NCBI GenBank assembly: GCA_023430285.1
Contig: JAEZAV010000133.1
Coordinates: forward strand, 2,501-20,901
Reading direction: 5' to 3'
Origin: Methanobacteriota archaeon
GTDB taxonomy: Archaea; Methanobacteriota; Methanobacteria; Methanobacteriales; Methanobacteriaceae
Length of the DNA stretch: 18,401 nt
The notes under the pieces are model-generated. The model made no database searches, had not been told where the DNA came from, and worked only from the letters and a program-made list of their open reading frames with translations. This document shows, one piece after another, positions 1-9,102 of this stretch (position 1 is the stretch's first letter; each line of letters opens with the position of its first letter). The position numbers and the translations under genes were made by a program.

Positions 1-1059
1 GAACTCAACGGTGTTAGAATTTATGATGTTCACATCGAAGAAGATCCAGGTCAGTACAAACCAGACATGGGAACTGTTGATTTCAACAGATCAGGAATTC
101 CCCTAATTGAGATAGTAACACACCCAGATATGAAATCACCTGAAGAAGCCAGGAGATTTCTGAGAGAACTTATAAGAGTTCTTGATTACAGTGGAAGTGC
201 GCGTGGTGAAGGAACAATGCGTGCGGATGTGAACATTTCAATTGAAGGCGGTAAAAGGGCTGAAATTAAGAATGTAAACTCTATCAAAGGGGCTTACAAG
301 GCACTTCAGTTTGAGATGGTAAGACAGAAAAATCTGTTGAAACGTGGAATCGAGATTAAACAGGAAACTCGGGCTTTTCTTGAATCCCAAATGATCACTG
401 TTCCAATGAGACTTAAGGAAGAGGCTGAAGATTACAGGTACATTCCTGATCCTGATCTCCCACCTATGCAAGCTGAAGAAGAAGCTGTGGAAATCATACG
501 CGAAGAAATGCCAGAACCTGCTCATATAAAAACTGAAAGGTTTGTCAACGAGTACGGCATCAGTAGGGACCATGCAAAGGTAATTACATCTGAATAAGAG
601 CTTGCTGATGCATTTGAAGAAGTTGCTAAATCTGTTGATCCGGAATTTGCTGCACTCTGGATGAGGGATGAACTCAAGAGAGTAATTTACTACAACAAGA
701 TGAGCTTCAAAGAGAGTGAAATCACAGCATCACAAATTGTTGATCTACTCGAGATGTTGCAGAATAAGAAGATCACCGCCAAAGCTGGTAAGAGGATCAT
801 GGAGAACTTACCAAAGAACTCCAAGATGCCCAGTACCATCGCCGAAGAAATGGGTTTAACAGGTGTTGTTGGTGAGGATCAGGTACTCGATGCAATTAAA
901 CAGGCAATAAAAGAAAACCCTGATGCAGTTTCAGATTACTTTGAAGGAAAGAAAAATGCTATAAATTTCTTGGTGGGACAAGTTATGCGACTCACAAGGG
1001 GTAAAGCAGATCCTACAGAGACCAACAAATTGTTAGAGGTAGAATTAAATTCAATGTGA
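1..1059 (+). pseudogene. gatB: Aspartyl/glutamyl-tRNA amidotransferase subunit B, 3' part, interrupted by an in-frame stop
   Basis: The reading frame enters from the window edge and encodes the last 350 or so residues of GatB (family length about 450-480), so the 5' end lies outside. GatB with GatA and GatC converts misacylated Asp-tRNA(Asn) to Asn-tRNA(Asn) in archaea that lack AsnRS. The segment DFNRSGIPLIEIVTHPD and the following RADVNIS and EIKNVNS stretches are typical GatB core motifs; the part after base 661 (MRDELKRV, then a helical domain ending near LTRGKADP) is the YqeY-like tail that contacts tRNA. A TAA at 595-597 interrupts the frame, yet both sides are in the same frame and both are well conserved. 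GatB relatives usually read TSELELAD here, so a single TTA to TAA change would explain it. A downstream ATG at 661 has no ribosome binding site. It may be a sequencing error, a recent nonsense mutation, or read through. Confidence 0.9.
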
Positions 1060-1082
1060 AACCATTCAATCATAAATGGCCA

Positions 1083-1152
1083 CGGGATCAGTAGCCTTAA
1101 TTTAGAAAACAGATTCTAAATTATGAAAATTTAAAGGGTCCTGATCGCACCG
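1083..1152. repeat. Nested inverted repeat / potential RNA hairpin downstream of gatB
   Basis: A perfect 10-bp stem, TAATTTAGAA (1098-1107) with TTCTAAATTA (1114-1123), closes a six-base loop. Around it, GATCAG (1086-1091) pairs with CTGATC (1141-1146), and CGG (1083-1085) with CCG (1150-1152). The arrangement could be a 3' UTR structure of gatB or a small RNA. No family was recognised. The pairings are directly visible; the function is not. Confidence 0.5.
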
Positions 1153-1194
1153 GGTTACAAGAAATTTTGTTTGATAAAACGTATGCTTTGAATA

Positions 1195-1253
1195 AATCCC
1201 ATTAAATTTTACACAGACAAAAAAATTCTGTGGTTACAAAATTTTTAGGGATT
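1195..1253. repeat. Three-tier inverted repeat upstream of the CBS/ParB-like gene
   Basis: Three consecutive perfect stems are nested: AATCCC (1195-1200) with GGGATT (1248-1253), AAATTTT (1204-1210) with AAAATTT (1238-1244), and CACAGA (1212-1217) with TCTGTG (1227-1232), giving 19 bp separated by small internal loops. The element ends five bases before a palindromic TATA-like sequence and 58 bases before the next gene. It could be an operator, a structured 3' end for gatB transcripts, or a remnant of a small inserted element. Confidence 0.55.
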
Positions 1254-1257
1254 AAAC

Positions 1258-1269
1258 CAATTTAAATTG
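1258..1269 (+). promoter_or_regulatory. Possible TATA element of the CBS/ParB-hisE unit
   Basis: CAATTTAAATTG is a perfect 12-base palindrome containing TTTAAATT. A start of transcription about 25 bases downstream would leave a short leader carrying the GGAG at 1301-1304 and then ATG at 1312. This is inferred from spacing only. Confidence 0.3.
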
Positions 1270-1311
1270 AAAACAGAATTTCATCAATAAATTCTAGATA
1301 GGAGATTTTTA

Positions 1312-2106
1312 ATGACAAGTTCAGCTCTTGTAAAAGATTACATGACTAAAGAAGTAATTACCGTGAATCCAGAAACTCCTAATGAAGAAGTTATAATGCT
1401 CATGAAGGGTACTGGTCACGATGGATTTCCAGTTAAAACAAATGGTGAAGTTATAGGCATGGTGACAGCCTTTGATCTTCTCCTTAAAGAATGGCTCCCT
1501 TTGGTTAAAGACATAATGTCCACTGATATAGTGGTGGCTGAAGAGGATATGTCAATAAATGATGCAGCAAGGGTCATGTTTAGAATGGGAATATCTCGGT
1601 TGCCTGTTATAAATAAAAATTCTAAATTAGTGGGTATTTTAACAAACACAGATATTGTCAGGTCACACATAGAAAGATCAACTCCAATGAAAGTAGATTA
1701 CTTCAAAAGAACCCTGGAACAACTCTATGAAATTGACACCAAGGTTGTTCGAATGAAGGTTCCCATAGACGAGATCAGGCCAACCCAGGACAAGATCTAC
1801 GCAGACGAGCTTCAGGGCAGAACCTACGAAATAAAGAGGGGCCTTGCAGAACCAACCATAATAGCACACACAGGTGACAGATATATATTGGTGGATGGTC
1901 ATCATAGAACAGTTGCAGCTTTGAAGCTTGGATGTAAAGATATTGACTCCTACGTGATACAGTTGGACCACGACATACACCTTGGACTGGAAAAAACAGC
2001 TGATAAGAATGGTATTTTCTCTTTTAAAGACATTGAAGTCATAGATGATGCTCAACATCCCTTGATTGCAATAACAAGCAGTCTCAGAAAGGAGGCTAGA
2101 AAATGA
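1312..2106 (+). CDS. CBS-domain pair fused to a ParB/sulfiredoxin-fold domain
   Basis: The 264-residue product has two CBS domains (about residues 6-60 and 66-122), which in known families bind adenine nucleotides or SAM, followed by a linker and a ParB/Srx-fold domain (about 145-225) with the signature VDGHHRTVAALKLG at 194-207. That motif corresponds to box II (GERR-like) of ParB but with GHHR, as in the ParB-fold free serine kinase (SerK) group. No helix-turn-helix or DNA-binding domain is seen, so a chromosome-partition role is unlikely. The ATG at 1312 follows a GGAG about 7 bases upstream. Its last codons overlap hisE by four bases, which suggests coupled translation. A nucleotide-responsive enzyme or regulator is a reasonable guess; the substrate is unknown. 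Confidence 0.85.
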   Translation: MTSSALVKDYMTKEVITVNPETPNEEVIMLMKGTGHDGFPVKTNGEVIGMVTAFDLLLKEWLPLVKDIMSTDIVVAEEDMSINDAARVMFRMGISRLPVINKNSKLVGILTNTDIVRSHIERSTPMKVDYFKRTLEQLYEIDTKVVRMKVPIDEIRPTQDKIYADELQGRTYEIKRGLAEPTIIAHTGDRYILVDGHHRTVAALKLGCKDIDSYVIQLDHDIHLGLEKTADKNGIFSFKDIEVIDDAQHPLIAITSSLRKEARK

Positions 2107-2396
2107 AAAACAAGGATTCCATAATAAGAGAACTTTATCAAGTTCTGGAAGACAGGAGAGATAATCCAATAGATTCATACACCTCCAACATAATGAAGGA
2201 TTCTGATAAGAAGGCAGAGGATAAAATACTCGAAAAGGTGGGAGAAGAATCTGCAGAACTCATAATCGCATCAAAGAACGATGAAAATTTGGTTTATGAG
2301 GCAACGGATCTCATATTTCATACACTCCTACTTCTGGTTTACAAGGGAGTTGAAATCGATGACCTCTTCGATGAATTTGAAAGAAGAAGGGGTTAA
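2103..2396 (+). CDS. hisE: Phosphoribosyl-ATP pyrophosphatase
   Basis: A 97-residue cytosolic enzyme that hydrolyses phosphoribosyl-ATP to phosphoribosyl-AMP and pyrophosphate, the second step of histidine synthesis. It is an all-alpha MazG-like domain: the metal-binding pattern EExxE...ExxD is complete, with E48, E49, E52, E66 and D69. The length is normal for a stand-alone archaeal HisE, with no fused HisI domain. The start ATG overlaps the stop of the upstream CBS/ParB gene (ATGA), and a strong GGAGG lies inside that gene about nine bases before the ATG, so the two proteins are probably co-translated. No other his gene is in the window. Confidence 0.93.
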   Translation: MKNKDSIIRELYQVLEDRRDNPIDSYTSNIMKDSDKKAEDKILEKVGEESAELIIASKNDENLVYEATDLIFHTLLLLVYKGVEIDDLFDEFERRRG

Positions 2397-2455
2397 TTAA
2401 AATTCTCATTTTTGATGGTTCTTAGTTTTGGTTTTCATGGATAGTGGTGAAACAA

Positions 2456-3595
2456 ATGCTTTACAGGGAACTTGGTGCTACTGGTGAGAGAATATCCATC
2501 CTAGGTTTGGGATGCATGAGATTACCGGTTAAAAATGGAGATAGTGGACAAGTCGATATGGATCTTGCGGTTCCATTGATAAGAACAGCTATTAATAGTG
2601 GAATAAATTATCTGGACACAGGATATCCATATCACAATGGTCAAAGTGAGATTGCAATTTCTAAAGCAGTTAAGGATGGATACAGGGAAAAGGTTTTCAT
2701 AGCAGATAAATTACCCATATGGTTAGTTGAGAACCGGAAAGACATGGATAAATACTTGGATGAACAGTTAAAAAGGCTTGATATTGAATGTATTGATTTT
2801 TATCTTCTTCACACAGTTAAGGAGAGTTACTGGGAAAAAATGATCTCCAACGGTGTGCTGGAATTTTTAGATGAGGCTAAAGCCTCTGGAAAAATAAAGT
2901 ATACAGGATTTTCATATCATGGTGAACTGGAACTGTTCTTTGATGTTGTTGATTCCTACAACTGGGACATGTGCCAGGTTCAGTACAACGTTGTTGATCA
3001 GAATTATCAAGCTGGAAGGGAAGGCATTCGTTACGCAGCAGCCAATGGCATAGGTGTGGTTGTAATGGAACCTCTAAGGGGAGGTACTTTAACTAAAAAT
3101 GTGCCAGAAGAAGTTCAGGAAATATGGGATGAATCTAGGGTGAAAAGGGAGCCAGCTGAATGGGCACTCAGATTTGTCTGGGATCTCGATGATGTGGATG
3201 TTGTTTTGAGTGGAATGAACACCATGGAAGAACTTAAACAGAACCTTGAAACTGCTGATCAAGGTTATCCCAACTCTTTAAGTTCTGAAGAAAAGGAGAT
3301 CATTCGGGAAGTTAAATCTGTTTACAGCCAGAGAAAACAATATAACTGTACTCAGTGCGGATACTGTGTACCGTGCCCAGCAGGAGTAAATATTCCAGCC
3401 AACCTTCTTCAACTGAACAATGCCTACATGTTCCAAGACGAGGATAATGCTAAAATGAATTATTACATGGGTGTGAAAGAGGAAGAAAGAGCAGTTAACT
3501 GCACTGGCTGTGGAGAATGCGAAAAAATCTGTCCACAAATGGTTCCGATCCAAAAAGCACTGAGTGATGTATGCAAAAAATTTGAACAAAAATAA
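2456..3595 (+). CDS. Aldo/keto reductase with C-terminal two-cluster ferredoxin domain
   Basis: A 379-residue soluble oxidoreductase. Residues 1-275 form the aldo/keto reductase TIM barrel, with the usual catalytic tetrad visible as D54, Y58, K85 and H119 (in LDTGYPY, ADKLP and LLHT). The last 90 residues hold two cysteine clusters, C298/C301/C304/C307 and C349/C352/C355/C359, expected to bind 4Fe-4S centres. Such fusions are common in anaerobic archaea and clostridia, and the physiological substrate is generally unknown. I chose the ATG at 2456 because GGTGA ends five bases before it; an in-frame GTG at 2444 would add four residues but lacks a ribosome binding site. It stands 59 bases after hisE and ends in a T-tract, and converges on comE. 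Confidence 0.88.
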   Translation: MLYRELGATGERISILGLGCMRLPVKNGDSGQVDMDLAVPLIRTAINSGINYLDTGYPYHNGQSEIAISKAVKDGYREKVFIADKLPIWLVENRKDMDKYLDEQLKRLDIECIDFYLLHTVKESYWEKMISNGVLEFLDEAKASGKIKYTGFSYHGELELFFDVVDSYNWDMCQVQYNVVDQNYQAGREGIRYAAANGIGVVVMEPLRGGTLTKNVPEEVQEIWDESRVKREPAEWALRFVWDLDDVDVVLSGMNTMEELKQNLETADQGYPNSLSSEEKEIIREVKSVYSQRKQYNCTQCGYCVPCPAGVNIPANLLQLNNAYMFQDEDNAKMNYYMGVKEEERAVNCTGCGECEKICPQMVPIQKALSDVCKKFEQK

Positions 3596-3608
3596 TACAT
3601 CCAAATTC

Positions 3609-3616
3609 TTTTTTTT
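3609..3616 (+). terminator. T-tract terminator of the aldo/keto reductase gene
   Basis: Eight consecutive T residues begin 14 bases after the stop codon, in an AT-rich convergent intergenic region. Archaeal termination relies on such U-rich tracts, with no need for a hairpin. Confidence 0.45.
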
Positions 3617-3664
3617 AATAAATTATTTAGTATTAAACTGGAACTACATCTGAAAAAGAGTTAT

Positions 3665-3675
3665 AAAAAAAAAAA
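3665..3675 (-). terminator. T-tract terminator of comE
   Basis: Eleven A residues on the + strand give an uninterrupted U11 in the comE transcript, starting about 20 bases after the comE stop. This is the longest such run between the two convergent genes. Confidence 0.5.
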
Positions 3676-3694
3676 TATTGAATTAAATTGAAGT

Positions 3695-4243
3695 TTATTC
3701 TCTGATGGTTTGGATGAACCGGTCCCTAATTTCTTCAGGTTCCATTGGTATCACTGGAACATCAGCATTTCCGGGTTCAACTTTGAGATGTACAAAAACA
3801 GGACCTTCAGAACCTAGAACTTCGCTGAAATCAAACTCAGAATTTAGATCAAATGAAAATACATTTTTAAATCCAATTGATCTTGCAACATCTCCCAGTT
3901 CAAAACTCGAAGCATAGGTACACTGTGACCCTGTGGATCCATAACATTCGTTGTCTAGAACTACCCAAACCAGATTTTTTGGGCTCTGATTGTAAACTGT
4001 TACCATGCTACCCATATTCATGAGCACAGATCCATCTCCATCTATGACAACCACTCGTTTAGTTGTAGACATGGCCACTCCAAGACCAATTGAAGATGCA
4101 AGACCCATGGATCCCATCATGTAAAACTGATTTGGAGAGTCCTTCACATGATGCAGTTCTCTGGATGGAAATCCTATGTTACACACAACCAGTTCATCTG
4201 TCAATTCATATGATAATTTTTTTATGGCATCTATCCTTTTCAT
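3695..4243 (-). CDS. comE: Sulfopyruvate decarboxylase, beta subunit
   Basis: With ComD it forms the thiamine-diphosphate enzyme that decarboxylates sulfopyruvate to sulfoacetaldehyde in coenzyme M synthesis. The 182-residue chain is the PP-binding half of a TPP enzyme: the GDGS motif at 69-72 and the DNECYGSTG segment at 97-105 bind Mg and diphosphate. GSMGLASSIGLGVA (44-57) is also typical of this half. The ATG at 4243 lies nine bases after the comD stop, with a GGTAGTGA stretch upstream that overlaps the comD stop codon, so translation of the two subunits is closely linked. It is the last gene of a minus-strand group that also contains purM and comC. Confidence 0.92.
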   Translation of the reverse strand: MKRIDAIKKLSYELTDELVVCNIGFPSRELHHVKDSPNQFYMMGSMGLASSIGLGVAMSTTKRVVVIDGDGSVLMNMGSMVTVYNQSPKNLVWVVLDNECYGSTGSQCTYASSFELGDVARSIGFKNVFSFDLNSEFDFSEVLGSEGPVFVHLKVEPGNADVPVIPMEPEEIRDRFIQTIRE

Positions 4244-4252
4244 AAAACTTCA

Positions 4253-4744
4253 CTACCAAAATTTAATATCCAAGAGTATACCAACTGGGGCTCCTTCAGT
4301 TTCGGCCATATTCCAAGCTTCGGGAATAATATTCCAAGCTTCTTCAGGTTTTTTTGGATTGAAATACTTTATTTTCAGGGCATCTAGAACCATTGGAGTT
4401 GCTCGGCCCATGGGAATTTGAGCACCCATAAACTCTCCCTCGGTGCCCCGGTGGCTCATTATCATGAGTACTGGAATTTTATAGAGTTCAAACAATGATG
4501 CAAGTGCATTTACTGAATTTCCAAGGCCTGAATTTTGCATTAAAATTCCTGGCTTTTTCCCACCCATGAATGCGCCTGCACAGATTCCAAAACCCTCTTC
4601 TTCACGTGTCACAGGAACATGAATTATGGTTGGATCTTCTTCAACCATTTCCATCAACCTTCCTAGATTCACGCATGGAAGTGAAACAATGAAATCTATT
4701 CCTGCTTCTTTAATTGCATCGAAAACTGCTTGACTACTGTCCAA
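4253..4744 (-). CDS. comD: Sulfopyruvate decarboxylase, alpha subunit
   Basis: The 163-residue chain matches the PYR-binding half of a TPP decarboxylase and pairs with ComE. The segment VPVTREEEGFGICAGA (44-59) carries the glutamate (E49 or E50) expected to activate the thiamine cofactor; LMQNSGLGNSVNALASL follows at 68-84 and is characteristic of ComD and of phosphonopyruvate decarboxylases. Adjacency to comE and comC favours the sulfopyruvate role. The start is a TTG: AAGGTG lies six bases upstream, and the sequence MDSSQAV matches the usual N-terminus of the family, so the rare start codon looks genuine. Ninety-four bases separate it from comC. Confidence 0.92.
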   Translation of the reverse strand: MDSSQAVFDAIKEAGIDFIVSLPCVNLGRLMEMVEEDPTIIHVPVTREEEGFGICAGAFMGGKKPGILMQNSGLGNSVNALASLFELYKIPVLMIMSHRGTEGEFMGAQIPMGRATPMVLDALKIKYFNPKKPEEAWNIIPEAWNMAETEGAPVGILLDIKFW

Positions 4745-4778
4745 AAAAACACCTTAAATTTTTTGTTTGAATGTTAGG

Positions 4779-4788
4779 TTTTTAAACC
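4779..4788 (-). promoter_or_regulatory. Possible TATA element of comDE
   Basis: The minus strand reads GGTTTAAAAACC at 4788-4777, with TTTAAAAA about 40 bases before the comD TTG. A T8 tract (A8 at 4827-4834 on the + strand) just after comC could separate the two transcripts. Together these suggest that comDE can be transcribed independently of comC. The call rests on spacing and composition. Confidence 0.3.
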
Positions 4789-4838
4789 AAAATGATGTCA
4801 ATAAATGAAATTTGTGGTTAAATAATAAAAAAAATTGT

Positions 4839-5870
4839 TTAGGAGCCACTTAAAATTTTCTCCAAATCGAAGGATAATTCTGCGGATATGTCCTTTATCT
4901 GACCCATTAAAGTGTCATCAATGGATATTCCATTTTCTTTGCGGTCTTTGATGTTTTTAACTTCCATGTCTCCAGGAATAAAAACATTACCAGAATTTCT
5001 GATCTCTTCAACAAAGTCATCTACTTGTTCTTTGAATTCTTCAAGATCAGAGAACTTGGATGGGTCAATTGCCATTACAAGATCACCCTTGGTACACATG
5101 ACACCGGGATCTGCGGTTCCAGTAACCTGCTTACCAAAAGCAGCTCTCACAAGAGGACCTGCTAAGATTTCTATCATAAATGAAAGTGCGTACCCTTTAT
5201 GTGCACCGAATGGAAGTATAGAACCATTTAAAGCTTCTTCAGGATCGATGGTTGGATTTCCATCTGCATCTAATGCAACATTTTCAGGTATTTTCTCACC
5301 TTTACGCTTGGCTTCAAGTAATTTTCCCCTTGCAGATGCAGAAGTTGCCATATCAACAGAAACATAATTCTTATTGGAAGGAATTCCTATTGCCACTGGA
5401 TTTGTGCCTATGATGGGTACTTTACCCCCAATAGGGGCTACTGCAGGTTCGGTGTTAGCTATAACCATCCCTATCATGTCGTTCATTATCGCCATATCTG
5501 AGTAGTAACCTGCAACACCGAAGTGATTAGAATCATGAACACCCACCATTCCAATCCCATTTTTCTTCGCTTTAGCAACTGCAATTTCCATTGCAGTGTA
5601 AGTAACTACATGGCCAAATTTATGATTCCCATTAATCAGAGCCATGGAATCAGTTTCATTTTCAATGGATAGTTCTGCTTCAGGATCTATTGTGCCTGCT
5701 TTGAGGCCTTTGATGTACTGTGGAAATCTTCCAATTCCATGTGATGAAAATCCCTTAAGATCAGCATCTACTGTAACATCTGCAACAATGGATGCATCCT
5801 CATCTGAAACTTTCATACATTTTAGGATACCTGTTATGATTGATCTTTCCTGTTCTGCTGTTATATTCAT
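4839..5870 (-). CDS. comC: Sulfolactate dehydrogenase of coenzyme M synthesis
   Basis: A 343-residue member of the LDH2/malate dehydrogenase family (NAD(P)-dependent 2-hydroxyacid dehydrogenases unlike classical Rossmann enzymes). It oxidises sulfolactate to sulfopyruvate, the substrate of ComDE. Family motifs seen are SSHGIGRFP (42-50), the HDSNHFGVAGYY active-site segment (112-123, H116 likely catalytic) and the GTNPVAIGIP loop. ATG at 5870 is preceded by AGGTG at five bases. Sequence alone does not separate ComC from paralogous malate dehydrogenases; the neighbouring comDE decides the call. The 20-base gap to purM implies that the two are co-transcribed. Confidence 0.88.
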   Translation of the reverse strand: MNITAEQERSIITGILKCMKVSDEDASIVADVTVDADLKGFSSHGIGRFPQYIKGLKAGTIDPEAELSIENETDSMALINGNHKFGHVVTYTAMEIAVAKAKKNGIGMVGVHDSNHFGVAGYYSDMAIMNDMIGMVIANTEPAVAPIGGKVPIIGTNPVAIGIPSNKNYVSVDMATSASARGKLLEAKRKGEKIPENVALDADGNPTIDPEEALNGSILPFGAHKGYALSFMIEILAGPLVRAAFGKQVTGTADPGVMCTKGDLVMAIDPSKFSDLEEFKEQVDDFVEEIRNSGNVFIPGDMEVKNIKDRKENGISIDDTLMGQIKDISAELSFDLEKILSGS

Positions 5871-5890
5871 GAACGCACCTTCTATTCCTT

Positions 5891-6919
5891 TTATAATATG
5901 ATTGTACCTTCCTTAAAGGTTTTGATTGTTACCTTATCTTCTGGATCAGCTGTGACATGACCTATTATGTAGGCTCGGTTATATTTTTCAATGAGTTCCA
6001 AGGTCCGTGTTTCATCCCCGGGTTTCACAATCACTACAAATCCTATGCCCATGTTGAAAACACGATAAAGTTCTTCCACTGGAACTCCAAGTTCATACAT
6101 CTCCAAGAAGATGGATTGAGGTTCAGGTAACGATGTGATGTTGTAACCAACACCCTTTTTAAGCCTTTTTAGATTGGTGAATCCTCCTCCGGTAATGTGG
6201 GCGAGACCATGCACTTCCACATCTGTTTTTAAAAGTTCAATTATTGGATTCACGTAAATGTAGGTGGGTTTGAGTAATTCTTCCCCAATTGTTGTTTCGG
6301 GATTATTTGGAAGTTTATCAGTAACTTTAAAATTATTTTCTTCGAAAAATATATTCCTGGCAAGGCTGAGTCCGTTACTGTGAATTCCACTACTTTCAAT
6401 ACCTATCAGCACATCTCCTTCAGCCATTGAACTTCCGGTTACGATACTGTCAGTATTCACTATTCCTATTCCAGTGCCTGCAAGATCGAAGTTTTTCACT
6501 ATTTCAGGAAGGCTTGCTGTTTCCCCTCCAATCATAGCAACATTTGCGAGTTTACAACCTACCCTGAGTCCTTCTCCTATTTGTTCAGCAACTTCTGGAT
6601 CTGGTTTTTCAACGGCCAAATAATCAACCATTGCAATTGGTTCTGCCCCTACACAGATGATGTCATTAACTACCATTGCAATACAGTCAATACCCACTGT
6701 ATCGTATTTTTCCATCATCTCTGCAACCAATATTTTGCTTCCCACACCGTCCGTACTCATTGCAATTGCCCTGTCACCAAGACTAACTAAAGCTGCAAAG
6801 TGTCCGGATTCTGTTATGACTTCTCTGTAATTGAGTGTTTCCTTCAGTTTTGAGATCAATGCCGAGACAGTCACCTCTTCAAGACTGATGTCCACTCCTG
6901 ATTCTGAATAGGTTACCAT
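5891..6919 (-). CDS. purM: Phosphoribosylformylglycinamidine cyclo-ligase (AIR synthetase)
   Basis: Catalyses ATP-dependent ring closure of FGAM to aminoimidazole ribotide, step five of purine synthesis. The 342-residue chain has the family signatures: STDGVGSK (55-62) near the nucleotide-binding edge, the DCIAMVVNDIICVGAEP segment, GGETASLPEI, and GLAHITGGGFTNL. I start it at the ATG at 6919 because GGTGA ends five bases before it; a TTG four codons upstream overlaps that ribosome binding site. It precedes comC by 20 bases, coupling a purine gene with coenzyme M genes. A 175-base leader region with two possible hairpins separates it from fttA. Confidence 0.93.
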   Translation of the reverse strand: MVTYSESGVDISLEEVTVSALISKLKETLNYREVITESGHFAALVSLGDRAIAMSTDGVGSKILVAEMMEKYDTVGIDCIAMVVNDIICVGAEPIAMVDYLAVEKPDPEVAEQIGEGLRVGCKLANVAMIGGETASLPEIVKNFDLAGTGIGIVNTDSIVTGSSMAEGDVLIGIESSGIHSNGLSLARNIFFEENNFKVTDKLPNNPETTIGEELLKPTYIYVNPIIELLKTDVEVHGLAHITGGGFTNLKRLKKGVGYNITSLPEPQSIFLEMYELGVPVEELYRVFNMGIGFVVIVKPGDETRTLELIEKYNRAYIIGHVTADPEDKVTIKTFKEGTIIL

Positions 6920-6969
6920 GAAATTCACCAAAAATTTTTAAAACAACAATTATTTATGCATATTTACAC

Positions 6970-7044
6970 TTGACAGTTTATAAAACTTATATCTAAATCA
7001 ACTGCCAATGGGAGGATAAGTTCAGTTAGTATTACCTTCCTCCC
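6970..7044 (-). promoter_or_regulatory. Two adjacent potential hairpins in the purM leader
   Basis: In minus-strand RNA, GGGAGGA (7044-7038) pairs with UCCUCCC (7016-7010), and directly after it UUGGCAGUU (7008-7000) pairs with AACUGUCAA (6978-6970), the latter over nine base pairs with one G-U. A TATA-like CTATATTTTT at 7075-7066 would put the transcript start near 7045, at the base of the first hairpin. A structured 5' leader of the purM-com transcript is therefore possible. An alternative is a 3' structure of fttA mRNA. Confidence 0.4.
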
Positions 7045-7094
7045 GTTTAAATGAAACTGGTTCATAAAAATATAGAATTTAAATAAACCTATCT

Positions 7095-9007
<1,913 letters not shown>

Positions 9008-9010
9008 GTC

Positions 9011-9059
9011 TAAAAAAATAAGAAAATTAATTGAACCACATTCTAAGTCGATGTGATTC
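9011..9059 (-). terminator. Hairpin followed by U-tracts between psmB and fttA
   Basis: In minus-strand RNA, GAAUCACAU (9059-9051) pairs with AUGUGGUUC (9041-9033), nine pairs with one G-U, with a nine-base loop. It is followed by U-rich sequence ending in U7 (9018-9012), a dozen bases before the fttA ATG. It may end psmB transcripts or attenuate fttA. The pairing is visible; its use in termination is inference. Confidence 0.4.
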
Positions 9060-9102
9060 TTTAAGCTTTATTTAAAATGTACTGGTGTAGTTAGATTTAA
9101 AA

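Noticed and set aside
595..597. Recoding of the gatB stop as pyrrolysine or selenocysteine
   Set aside because: Those use TAG and TGA; this codon is TAA, and no recoding element is visible after it.
661..1059. The gatB tail as an independent gene starting at ATG 661
   Set aside because: No ribosome binding site precedes the ATG, and the frame and homology continue directly from the upstream part through the stop codon.
1060..1311. tRNA gene or H/ACA guide RNA in the spacer after gatB
   Set aside because: No T-loop or CCA-proximal pattern is found, and although an ACA follows one stem, no proper lower stem and pocket could be drawn.
1312..2106. Chromosome-partition ParB
   Set aside because: The helix-turn-helix DNA-binding domain and the GERR box are missing, and no parA is adjacent.
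1678..2178. 166-codon open frame on the minus strand across the CBS/ParB gene and hisE
   Set aside because: It is antisense to two well-supported genes, and its cysteine-rich, low-complexity translation has no recognisable motif.
4912..5367. 151-codon open frame on the + strand opposite comC
   Set aside because: Serine-rich translation typical of an antisense shadow; comC on the other strand has clear family motifs.
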